Shown piece after piece: positions 1-5,663 of a stretch of DNA of 5,663 nucleotides (position 1 is its first letter; each line of letters starts with the position of its first letter). Position numbers and translations under genes: made by a program. The stretch is from Pseudomonas sp. (GTDB lineage: Bacteria > Pseudomonadota > Gammaproteobacteria > Pseudomonadales > Pseudomonadaceae), in NCBI GenBank assembly GCA_029240955.1, contig JARDZH010000174.1, forward strand, positions 1-5,663. Reading direction: 5' to 3'. Below the pieces are notes generated by a model. The model was not told the origin of the DNA and searched no databases. It saw only the letters and a program-made list of their open reading frames with translations.

Positions 1-995
1 TGCTCAATCTTGCCAGCCGTGTCGCCAAGAGTGATTCGACCGTGTTGATTTCCGGCGAGTCGGGCACCGGCAAAGAAGTTCTGGCGCGTTACATTCATCA
101 AAAGTCGCCCCGTGCCGATAAGCCGTTCATCGCGATCAACTGCGCGGCGATTCCGGACAACATGCTTGAAGCGACGCTGTTCGGGCATGAAAAAGGCTCG
201 TTCACGGGTGCTATCGCGGCACAGCCCGGCAAGTTCGAGCAGGCGGACGGCGGCACCATTCTGCTGGACGAGATTTCGGAAATGCCCATGGGGCTGCAGG
301 CCAAACTGCTGCGTGTTCTGCAGGAGCGTGAAGTTGAGCGCGTGGGTGCGCGCAAACCGATCAGTCTGGACATTCGTGTCTTGGCAACCACCAACCGCGA
401 CTTGGCTGGTGAAGTAGCGGCGGGGCGGTTTCGGGAAGATCTGTATTACCGCCTGTCGGTGTTTCCGCTGGCGTGGCAAGCGCTGCGTCAAAGGACCGCC
501 GACATTCTGCCGCTGGCAGAGCGTTTGCTGGCCAAGCACGTCAATAAAATGAAGCACGCGCCGGTTCGTCTGTCGGAGCAGGCCCGGCAATGTCTGGTGA
601 GTTATGCCTGGCCGGGCAACGTGCGTGAACTGGACAACGCGGTTCAGCGGGCACTCATTCTGCAGCAGAGCGGCGTGATCGAGGCCGAGGACTTCTGTCT
701 CGCCGGTCCGATCAGCGGGGCTTCGCTTGCACTGAGTACACCGGTCCCGGCTGCGGCCGAGCAGGCTGTTACGGATAAAACCGCCTTGAGCGCACCCGCG
801 GAATCGGCCGGTGCCTTGAGCGACGACCTGCGTCAGCGCGAGTTTCAGATGATCATCGACACCTTGCGCAGCGAGCGCGGGCGTCGCAAGGAAGCCGCCG
901 AGCGGCTGGGCATCAGCCCGCGGACCTTGCGTTACAAGCTGGCTCAGATGCGAGACGCCGGGATGGATGTCGAGGCGTACCTGTTTGCAAGCTGA
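1..995 (+). CDS. fleR: FleR, flagellar two-component sigma-54 activator (C-terminal part; 5' end off window)
   Basis: FleR is the response regulator of the FleS/FleR pair; with RNA polymerase-sigma-54 it activates basal-body and hook operons in Pseudomonas. The frame is open from position 3 (codons before the GTG at 42 still match the family), giving 330 visible residues; the receiver domain and start lie to the left. In-window residue numbers: Walker A GESGTGKE 18-25, sigma-54 contact loop GSFTGA 65-70, Walker B GTILLDE 84-90, sensor I ATTNRD 128-133, arginine-finger region [11 protein letters not shown] 141-151, sensor [10 protein letters not shown] 203-210. A poorly conserved Ala/Ser-rich linker (about 225-270) leads to a Fis-type helix-turn-helix at about 292-316 ([20 protein letters not shown]). 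The loop has Ser where most activators have Ala (GAFTGA). The FleR assignment over FleQ or NtrC-like paralogues rests on the adjoining fliE operon and on sequence resemblance. All catalytic motifs look intact. Confidence 0.93.
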   Translation, partial: LNLASRVAKSDSTVLISGESGTGKEVLARYIHQKSPRADKPFIAINCAAIPDNMLEATLFGHEKGSFTGAIAAQPGKFEQADGGTILLDEISEMPMGLQAKLLRVLQEREVERVGARKPISLDIRVLATTNRDLAGEVAAGRFREDLYYRLSVFPLAWQALRQRTADILPLAERLLAKHVNKMKHAPVRLSEQARQCLVSYAWPGNVRELDNAVQRALILQQSGVIEAEDFCLAGPISGASLALSTPVPAAAEQAVTDKTALSAPAESAGALSDDLRQREFQMIIDTLRSERGRRKEAAERLGISPRTLRYKLAQMRDAGMDVEAYLFAS

Positions 996-1051
996 TTGCT
1001 CTCATTCGATGGGCGGTCGGGTTTTGTTCGCCCAACTGTATTAAAACTGAT

Positions 1052-1079
1052 GCAGCGCGCCGTATCGTCGGCGCGTTGC
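1052..1079 (+). terminator. Strong hairpin after fleR, possible terminator (no clear U-tract)
   Basis: GCAGCGCGCCG (1052-1062) pairs with CGGCGCGTTGC (1069-1079) across a 6-nt loop TATCGT; 10 of 11 pairs are Watson-Crick and one is G-U. It begins 57 nt after the fleR stop. On the + strand the stem is followed by TCGTAAAAGG rather than a T-run, so it is not a textbook intrinsic terminator. On the - strand it is followed by ATCAGTTTTAAT, slightly more terminator-like, but I see no - strand gene for it to serve. It may instead protect the fleR 3' end or work with Rho. Confidence 0.35.
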
Positions 1080-1139
1080 TCGTAAAAGGAATATGCCCCA
1101 AGCACGGTTTTTCGGCAGGGATGCAAATTGAGGTCATGA

Positions 1140-1157
1140 GCGGCAATAGCTTGCCGC
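1140..1157. promoter_or_regulatory. Perfect 7+7 bp palindrome just upstream of the fliE promoter; possible protein-binding site
   Basis: GCGGCAA-TAGC-TTGCCGC is a perfect inverted repeat with a 4-bp spacer, ending 5 bp before the -24 element. Its centre lies about 40 bp upstream of the predicted transcription start. The dyad would suit a dimeric regulator such as FleR. Its closeness to the promoter is unusual for a sigma-54 enhancer, which normally lies farther upstream, so a repressor or modulator site is equally possible. I do not know a reliable FleR consensus to compare it with. Confidence 0.4.
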
Positions 1158-1162
1158 ATAGC

Positions 1163-1178
1163 TGGCACTCCTCTTGCT
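1163..1178 (+). promoter_or_regulatory. Sigma-54 (RpoN) promoter of the fliE operon
   Basis: TGGCAC-TCCTC-TTGCT matches the -24/-12 consensus TGGCAC-N5-TTGCW at every defined base; GG (1164-1165) and GC (1176-1177) have the required spacing. The predicted transcription start is about 1188-1189, leaving a leader of roughly 50 nt before the fliE ATG at 1241. A sigma-54 promoter ahead of fliE, next to the gene for the sigma-54 activator FleR, fits the known Pseudomonas hierarchy in which FleR and RpoN drive basal-body operons. Confidence 0.9.
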
Positions 1179-1240
1179 ATGTCTTCTGTATCCGCTGAAC
1201 CAGTGTCAAAAATTTGCGGGCCTTACGAGAGAAAATGTCC

Positions 1241-1570
1241 ATGAGCCAAGGTGTTGAATTTAATCGCTTGATGTTGGATATGCGGGCCATGCAGATGGAA
1301 GCCATGGCAGCACCCAAGCCCGTGAATGCTGCTGCGCAGGTCAGCGGCGGCAGCTTTGCCGATCTGCTGGGTCAGGCCGTCAACAAGGTGGCCGATACTC
1401 AGCAGGCTTCGAGCCAGCTCGCCAGTGCATTCGAGATGGGCAAGAGCGGCGTGGATCTGACAGACGTCATGATTTCGTCGCAGAAAGCCAGCGTCTCGTT
1501 TCAAGCCTTGACCCAGGTTCGCAACAAACTGGTCCAGGCTTATCAAGACATCATGCAGATGCCGGTTTAA
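1241..1570 (+). CDS. fliE: FliE, flagellar hook-basal body adaptor protein
   Basis: FliE is a small exported basal-body protein that links the MS ring (FliF) to the proximal rod and is among the first substrates of the flagellar export gate. The chosen ATG gives 109 residues, matching my recollection of Pseudomonas FliE. GAGAG at 1227-1231 lies 9 nt upstream of it. An ATG at 1235 adds two residues but leaves only 3 nt to that site, and a TTG at 1214 would add nine poorly conserved residues. The N-terminus ([15 protein letters not shown]) is Met-rich and helical, then a variable Ala/Pro segment (about 22-37), then the conserved C-terminal half with [12 protein letters not shown] (39-50) and the hallmark run [18 protein letters not shown] (67-84), ending [11 protein letters not shown]. 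No signal peptide is visible, as expected for an export-apparatus substrate. First gene of the operon, 15 nt before fliF. Confidence 0.95.
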   Translation: MSQGVEFNRLMLDMRAMQMEAMAAPKPVNAAAQVSGGSFADLLGQAVNKVADTQQASSQLASAFEMGKSGVDLTDVMISSQKASVSFQALTQVRNKLVQAYQDIMQMPV

Positions 1571-1585
1571 GGGACGTACTGAAAC

Positions 1586-3376
1586 ATGGCCGAAGCTACA
1601 GCCGATCCGGTTCCTGCACGCGCGGGCACACCCGAGAAAAAACCACTGTTTGGTTTGGCATTTCTGGAAAACCTTTCCGAGATGACCATGCTGCGTCAGG
1701 TCGGCCTTCTGGTCGGTCTGGCCGCCAGTGTGGCCATTGGTTTTGCCGTGGTGCTCTGGTCGCAACAGCCCGATTACCGGCCGCTGTACGGCAGCCTTGC
1801 GGGCATGGACAGCAAGCAGATCATGGACACCCTGACTGCCGCGAACATCGCTTATACCGTGGAGCCCAATTCCGGCGCGCTGCTGGTCAAGGCTGATGAC
1901 GTGCAGCGTGCGCGTATCCAGCTGGCTCAGGCTGGCGTAGTGCAGAACGATGCCAATATCGGTTTCGAGATTCTCGACAAGGACCAGGGTCTGGGCACCA
2001 GTCAGTTCATGGAAGCCACGCGCTATCGCCGTGGTCTGGAAGGCGAACTGGCACGCACCATTTCCTCTTTGAACAACGTCAAGGCAGCACGCGTGCACCT
2101 GGCGATCCCGAAAAGCTCGGTGTTCGTGCGCGACGATCGCAAGCCAAGCGCTTCGGTACTGGTCGAGCTGTATGCCGGTCGTTCGCTGGAACCGGGTCAG
2201 GTTGTGGCAATCACCAATCTGGTCGCCACCAGCGTGCCGGAGCTGAACAAGTCGCAGATCACGGTCGTCGATCAGAAGGGCAACCTGCTCTCGGATCAGG
2301 CCGAGAACTCCGAGCTGACCATGGCCGGCAAGCAGTTCGACTACAGCCGTCGCATGGAAGGCATGCTGACTCAGCGCGTGCAGAATATTTTGCAGCCGAT
2401 TCTGGGCAATGATCGCTACAAGGCCGAAGTGTCGGCCGTGGTGGATTTCAGCGCCGTCGAATCGACCGCTGAAAGCTTCAACCCTGATCAGCCTGCGTTG
2501 CGCAGTGAGCAGTCGGTCAACGAACAACGTTCCAGCAGCCTCGGCCCGCAAGGTGTTCCGGGTGCTCTGAGCAACCAGCCGCCCGGTCCTGCGACCGCGC
2601 CTCAGACCACTGGCGGTGCTGCCGGTGCTGCTGCGGCCGCCATCGCGCCGGGTCAGCCGCTGCTCGATGCCAACGGTCAGCAGATCATGGACCCCGCCAC
2701 CGGTCAGCCGGCCCTGGCGCCATACCCGGCCGACAAGCGTGTGCAGTCGACCAAGAACTTCGAGCTGGACCGTTCCATCAGCCACACCAAGCAGCAGCAG
2801 GGCCGTCTGACCCGTTTGTCGGTCGCGGTCGTGGTCGATGACATGGTGAAAACCGATGCGGCCACCGGCGACGTGACCCGCGCACCGTGGAGCGCCGCCG
2901 ATCTGGCTCGGTTCACTCGACTGGTTCAGGACGCGGTCGGCTTCGACGCCAGCCGTGGCGACAGCGTCAGCGTGATCAACGTGCCGTTCTCCAGCGAACG
3001 CGGTGAAGTGCTGCCGGAAATCCCGTTCTACTCGCAACCGTGGTTCTGGGACATCGTCAAACAGGCCGTGGGTGTCATCTTCATCCTGGTACTGGTGTTC
3101 GGTGTGCTGCGTCCGGTGTTGAACAACATCACCAACGGCAAGAGCAAGGAACTGGCCAGCTTCGGCGACGATGGCATGGGCGGTATGGGTGGCATGGGCG
3201 GGATGGACGGCGAGCTGTCCAACGACCGTGTCAGCCTGGGTGGTCCGCAAAGTATTCTGCTGCCTAGCCCGACCGAGGGTTATGACGCACAGTTGAACGC
3301 AATCAAGAGTTTGGTGGCCGAAGACCCGGGTCGTGTGGCCCAGGTTGTAAAAGAGTGGATTAACACTGATGAATGA
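1586..3376 (+). CDS. fliF: FliF, flagellar MS-ring protein
   Basis: FliF forms the inner-membrane MS ring that carries the rotor and houses the export gate. The 596-residue length is normal. Visible parts: a short cytoplasmic N-terminus; transmembrane helix 1 at about 37-58 (MLRQVGLLVGLAASVA); the YscJ/FliF ring-building region about 60-230 with the typical RRGLEGELARTISSL (148-162) and KAARVHLAIPK (166-176); a second periplasmic domain about 255-465; transmembrane helix 2 at about 488-510 (VGVIFILVLVFGVLRPVL); and a cytoplasmic tail. The tail ends in the conserved FliG-binding segment NAIKSLVAEDPGRVAQVVKE (571-590). A Pro/Gly/Ala-rich, probably disordered insert spans about 320-385. A (GGM)-repeat linker follows the second membrane helix at 529-540. 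GGGA at 1571-1574 serves as ribosome site, 11 nt before the ATG. The stop overlaps the fliG start by 8 nt. Confidence 0.97.
   Translation: MAEATADPVPARAGTPEKKPLFGLAFLENLSEMTMLRQVGLLVGLAASVAIGFAVVLWSQQPDYRPLYGSLAGMDSKQIMDTLTAANIAYTVEPNSGALLVKADDVQRARIQLAQAGVVQNDANIGFEILDKDQGLGTSQFMEATRYRRGLEGELARTISSLNNVKAARVHLAIPKSSVFVRDDRKPSASVLVELYAGRSLEPGQVVAITNLVATSVPELNKSQITVVDQKGNLLSDQAENSELTMAGKQFDYSRRMEGMLTQRVQNILQPILGNDRYKAEVSAVVDFSAVESTAESFNPDQPALRSEQSVNEQRSSSLGPQGVPGALSNQPPGPATAPQTTGGAAGAAAAAIAPGQPLLDANGQQIMDPATGQPALAPYPADKRVQSTKNFELDRSISHTKQQQGRLTRLSVAVVVDDMVKTDAATGDVTRAPWSAADLARFTRLVQDAVGFDASRGDSVSVINVPFSSERGEVLPEIPFYSQPWFWDIVKQAVGVIFILVLVFGVLRPVLNNITNGKSKELASFGDDGMGGMGGMGGMDGELSNDRVSLGGPQSILLPSPTEGYDAQLNAIKSLVAEDPGRVAQVVKEWINTDE
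3176..3205 (+). repeat. ATG-GGC-GGN microrepeat encoding (MGG)3-M linker in FliF
   Basis: Three tandem 9-bp units ATGGGCGGT, ATGGGTGGC and ATGGGCGGG, followed by another ATG, encode Met-Gly-Gly repeats at FliF residues 531-540. They sit between the second membrane helix and the FliG-binding tail, so the likely role is a flexible cytoplasmic linker. The short near-identical units could gain or lose copies in frame by slippage. Confidence 0.7.
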
Positions 3377-4385
3377 TCGAGCCGTCGTAGCCAAACTGAC
3401 CAAGGTCGAAAAGGCAGCCGTGCTGTTGCTGTCGCTGGGTGAAACCGATGCGGCTCAGGTGCTGCGGCACATGGGCCCCAAGGAAGTCCAGAAAGTGGGT
3501 GTGGCCATGGCTCAGATGCGCAACGTGCATCGTGAGCAGGTCGAAGAAGTGATGAGCGAGTTCGTCGACATCGTCGGCGACCAGACCAGCCTTGGCGTCG
3601 GTTCGGATGGCTACATTCGCAAGATGCTGACTCAGGCGCTGGGCGAGGACAAAGCCAACGGGCTGATCGACCGGATCCTGCTGGGTGGCAACACCAGCGG
3701 TCTGGACAGCCTCAAGTGGATGGAGCCGCGTGCCGTGGCGGACGTGATCCGTTTCGAGCACCCGCAGATTCAGGCCATCGTGGTGGCGTATCTGGACGCA
3801 GACCAAGCGGGCGAGGTGTTGGGCCATTTCGACCATAAAGTGCGTCTGGACATCATCCTGCGCGTGTCGTCGCTCAACACCGTTCAGCCGGCCGCGCTCA
3901 AGGAACTGAACCAGATTCTCGAGAAGCAGTTCTCCGGTAACGCCAACACCTCGCGTACCACTCTGGGTGGTATCAAGCGTGCGGCGGATATCATGAACTT
4001 CCTCGACAGCTCGATCGAAGGCGCGCTCATGGACTCGATCCGCGAAGTCGACGAAGATCTGTCGACGCAGATCGAAGACCTCATGTTCGTCTTCAACAAC
4101 CTGTCCGATGTGGACGACCGCGGTATCCAGGCGCTGTTGCGCGAAGTGTCTTCGGACGTGCTGGTACTGGCGCTCAAGGGTTCGGACGAGGCGATCAAGG
4201 AAAAGATTTTCAAGAACATGTCCAAGCGTGCCGCCGAGCTGTTGCGCGACGACCTGGAAGCCAAAGGCCCGGTGCGCGTCAGCGACGTGGAAACCGCACA
4301 GAAAGAGATCCTCACCATTGCGCGTCGTATGGCCGAGGCCGGCGAGATCGTACTCGGTGGCAAGGGTGGCGAGGAAATGATCTAA
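3369..4385 (+). CDS. fliG: FliG, flagellar motor switch (rotor) protein
   Basis: FliG sits on the MS ring, receives torque from the MotA-type stator and is switched by FliM. The 338-residue length is normal. The N-terminal domain (about 1-100; LTKVEKAAVLLLSLGE) binds the FliF tail. The middle domain carries the FliM-binding EHPQ motif at 130-133. The C-terminal domain has MFVF at 239-242, the hinge motif of the family. The torque helix carries R287, D294 and D295, with K270 and R303 nearby; these align by spacing with the charged E. coli residues K264, R281, D288, D289 and R297, so the protein should be competent for torque. The ATG lies inside the end of fliF (8-nt overlap), with a purine-rich AAGAG upstream, which suggests translational coupling and ring/rotor stoichiometry control. 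No abnormality seen. Confidence 0.97.
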   Translation: MNDRAVVAKLTKVEKAAVLLLSLGETDAAQVLRHMGPKEVQKVGVAMAQMRNVHREQVEEVMSEFVDIVGDQTSLGVGSDGYIRKMLTQALGEDKANGLIDRILLGGNTSGLDSLKWMEPRAVADVIRFEHPQIQAIVVAYLDADQAGEVLGHFDHKVRLDIILRVSSLNTVQPAALKELNQILEKQFSGNANTSRTTLGGIKRAADIMNFLDSSIEGALMDSIREVDEDLSTQIEDLMFVFNNLSDVDDRGIQALLREVSSDVLVLALKGSDEAIKEKIFKNMSKRAAELLRDDLEAKGPVRVSDVETAQKEILTIARRMAEAGEIVLGGKGGEEMI

Positions 4386-4400
4386 GGATTGGCCTGACCG

Positions 4401-5225
4401 ATGTCCAGCTCCAGTAAAGAACCGCCAAGCGACCTGATTCGTCACGAGGACATCCGCGGCTTCGATGCCTGGGCGCTGCCCAGCTTCGATCCGCAGCCGG
4501 AGCCCCAACCGGAGCCCGAGCCTCTGCCCGAGGAGCCGGCCGAAATAGAAGAAGTTCCACTGGACGAGGTGCAGCCTCTGACACTGGAAGAGCTTGAGAG
4601 CATTCGTCAGGAGGCCTGGAACGAAGGCTTTGCCACGGGCGAGAAAGAGGGCTTTCACAGCACTCAGCTCAAGGTCCGTCAGGAAGCGGAAGTTGCGCTG
4701 GCGGCCAAGGTCGCCAGCCTCGAACAACTGATGCAGCACCTGTTCGAACCCATCGCGAAACAGGACACCCAGATCGAGAAAATGGTGGTTCATCTGGTCG
4801 AGCACATTGCTCGCCAGGTGATCCAGCGTGAGCTGCAGACCGATTCCGCGCAGATCGCCAACGTGCTTCGCGATGCGCTCAAGCTGCTGCCGATGGGCGC
4901 CAACAACCTGCGTATCTTCATCAATCCTCAGGACTTTGCGCTGGTCAAATCCATGCGCGAGCGTTACGAGGAAGCGTGGAAGATCGTTGAGGACGATTCG
5001 CTGTTGCCGGGCGGTTGCCGGATCGAGACCGAACACAGCCGTATCGACGCCAGCGTCGAGACCCGGCTGTCGCTGGCGATCGCCAAGATGTACGACCAGC
5101 TCCACGACCAGATCGTGCATCCGGCTGCGCCGGACCTGAGTGTCGAGATCGATGTGGCGCCGGATCAACCCACTGTCACTGCGCAAGCGGCGAAAGCCGA
5201 TCTGGATGAACCCGATGCGCCTTGA
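4401..5225 (+). CDS. fliH: FliH, negative regulator of the flagellar export ATPase
   Basis: FliH dimers bind the FliI ATPase, restrain its hydrolysis and dock it at the C-ring (FliN) and export gate (FlhA). The 274-residue protein is longer than E. coli FliH, mainly because of its N-terminus. Parts: an N-terminal segment with W24, placed like the tryptophans that contact FliN/FlhA in enterics; an acidic Pro-Glu-rich tract at 31-57 (PQPEPQPEPEPLPEEP); the family's glycine-repeat helix with GxxxGxxxG at G76, G80 and G84; a helical dimerisation region to about 145; and the conserved C-terminal FliI-binding domain about 150-235 (LRIFINPQDFALV, LLPGGCRIETEHSRIDASVETRL). The tail after 240 is variable. 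AGGA at 4385-4388 lies 12 nt before the ATG, and 15 nt separate it from fliG. Its end overlaps fliI by 11 nt. Confidence 0.94.
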   Translation: MSSSSKEPPSDLIRHEDIRGFDAWALPSFDPQPEPQPEPEPLPEEPAEIEEVPLDEVQPLTLEELESIRQEAWNEGFATGEKEGFHSTQLKVRQEAEVALAAKVASLEQLMQHLFEPIAKQDTQIEKMVVHLVEHIARQVIQRELQTDSAQIANVLRDALKLLPMGANNLRIFINPQDFALVKSMRERYEEAWKIVEDDSLLPGGCRIETEHSRIDASVETRLSLAIAKMYDQLHDQIVHPAAPDLSVEIDVAPDQPTVTAQAAKADLDEPDAP

Positions 5226-5631
5226 TCGCACCAGCCTCGGCAAACGCCTGAGCTCCTACGCCGAATCCATCCGTCTGCCCGTGCAGCCGGTCGTGGAAGG
5301 GCGCCTGTTGCGCATGGTCGGCCTGACGCTCGAAGCGGAAGGCCTGCGTGCAGCGATGGGCAGCCGCTGTGTCGTGATCAACGACGACAGCCACCATCCG
5401 GTGGAAGTCGAAGCGGAAGTGATGGGCTTTGCCGGTGGCAGAGTGTTTCTCATGCCAGTGGGCAGCGTGGCCGGCATCGCGCCCGGCGCGCGGGTCGTGC
5501 CGCTGGCCGATACCGGGCGCTTGCCGATGGGCATGAGCATGCTCGGTCGAGTGCTCGATGGCGCAGGCCGGCCGCTGGACGGCAGACCGCCGATCAAGGC
5601 CGAAGACTGGTTGCCTATTGACTTGATGTGA
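5215..5631 (+). pseudogene. fliI: FliI, flagellum-specific export ATPase, truncated to the N-terminal domain
   Basis: Intact FliI is about 450 residues and powers flagellar type III export as a hexamer related to the F1 ATPase beta subunit. Only 138 residues are encoded here. Residues 1-136 fit the family: MRLDRTSLGKRLSSY start, beta-barrel N-domain with VEGRLLRMVGLTLEAEGL, GSRCVVIND, and PMGMSMLGRVLDGAGRPLDG leading to KAEDWLPID. Orthologues then continue with Gly-Pro and the catalytic core; here codons for Leu-Met and a TGA follow. Walker A, Walker B and the C-terminal FliH-contacting region are all absent, so no ATPase activity is possible. The ATG lies inside the end of fliH (11-nt overlap) with GGAT 7 nt upstream; an in-frame ATG at 5206 is a less likely start. 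The cause is probably an insertion or rearrangement at about 5622, or an assembly join. Confidence 0.85.
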
Positions 5632-5663
5632 ATATAGTCGTTTATGATTGAGTGTATAAGTTT
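5623..5663. mobile_element. AT-rich foreign flank joined inside fliI; possible end of an inserted element
   Basis: From about 5623 to the window end only 11 of 41 bases are G or C (one C), against the GC-rich operon before it, and the sequence no longer encodes FliI. The change is abrupt at the codon after FliI D136. It contains an imperfect repeat about 21 bp apart: TGATGTGAATATAG at 5624-5637 and TGATTGAGTGTATAAG at 5645-5660. A TGT at 5627-5629 could be the tip of an element, but too little is visible to name a family; a genomic island edge, deletion junction or misassembly would look the same. Confidence 0.4.

Larger units (their letters stand above)
996..1240. other. Intergenic region fleR-fliE with regulatory elements
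   Basis: This 245-bp stretch has no credible gene; the reading frames crossing it lack family resemblance and good start contexts. It holds, in order: a weak inverted repeat TGGGCG/CGCCCA at 1010-1034 with a 13-nt loop and no following T-run; a strong hairpin at 1052-1079; a perfect palindrome at 1140-1157; a sigma-54 promoter at 1163-1178; and the fliE leader with its ribosome site. It is the only sizeable gap in the window, so it probably separates the fleR transcript from the fliE operon. Confidence 0.8.

Noticed and set aside
1010..1034. Inverted repeat TGGGCG/CGCCCA as fleR terminator
   Set aside because: The 6-bp stem has a 13-nt loop and no T-run after it, too weak to call alone.
913..1168. 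Two short - strand frames covering the fleR-fliE gap
   Set aside because: They overlap the fleR end and the promoter region, show no domain, and have no convincing start signals.
2049..2065. TGGCAC inside fliF resembling a sigma-54 -24 element
   Set aside because: The matching -12 position reads ATTTC and not TTGC, so only half of the promoter is present.
1223..3403. 726-codon open frame on the - strand opposite fliE/fliF
   Set aside because: It lies antisense to well-recognised genes in GC-rich DNA where codon bias keeps the opposite frame open; its translation is His/Arg/Gln-rich with no family resemblance.
5140..5214. Longer fliI reading frame beginning at 5140
   Set aside because: Those codons lie within the fliH 3' end, lack FliI similarity, and the MRLDRTS start at 5215 fits the family.
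3360..5243. 627-codon open frame on the - strand opposite fliG/fliH
   Set aside because: Same reason: it mirrors two clear genes, with shadow-type composition and no recognisable domain.
1..5663. CRISPR arrays, tRNA/rRNA genes, toxin-antitoxin or defence genes
   Set aside because: No spaced direct repeats, cloverleaf signatures or additional coding frames were found; apart from the fleR-fliE gap and the last ~30 bases, the window is filled by flagellar genes.

Overview
This window is a segment of a polar-flagellum gene cluster from a gamma-proteobacterium, almost certainly a Pseudomonas. The evidence is the fleR–fliE–fliF–fliG–fliH–fliI order, all on the + strand, a sigma-54 (RpoN) promoter in front of fliE, GC-rich coding sequence with G/C-biased third codon positions, and protein sequences close to what I remember of Pseudomonas orthologues. 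A fluorescent or plant-associated lineage (P. syringae / P. fluorescens type) is plausible, but I cannot fix the species.

Layout. Positions 1-995 hold the C-terminal two thirds of the response regulator FleR: the AAA+ sigma-54 activator domain and a Fis-type helix-turn-helix; its receiver domain lies off the left edge. A 245-bp non-coding stretch follows (996-1240). It contains a strong hairpin, a perfect 7+7 palindrome and a near-consensus -24/-12 promoter at 1163-1178. From 1241 the structural operon runs without a break: fliE (rod/MS-ring adaptor), fliF (MS ring), fliG (rotor/switch), fliH (export-ATPase regulator) and the start of fliI (export ATPase). fliF/fliG overlap by 8 nt and fliH/fliI by 11 nt, which suggests translational coupling.

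How it fits together. In Pseudomonas the FleS/FleR pair, with RpoN, turns on the basal-body and hook genes. Here the regulator sits directly upstream of such a promoter. The operon products build one machine: FliF forms the membrane ring, FliE joins it to the rod, FliG sits on its cytoplasmic tail and takes torque from the stator, and FliH docks the FliI ATPase at the export gate.

The main anomaly is at the right end. fliI reads normally for about 136 codons. At about 5622 the family sequence then stops, two codons and a TGA follow, and the last ~41 bases are very AT-rich (11 G/C of 41, only one C). This looks like an insertion-element end or other rearrangement joined inside fliI, removing the whole ATPase core. 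An assembly or contig-edge artefact is also possible. Apart from that junction, the region is a well-known flagellar operon; I see no evidence of an undescribed system within it.
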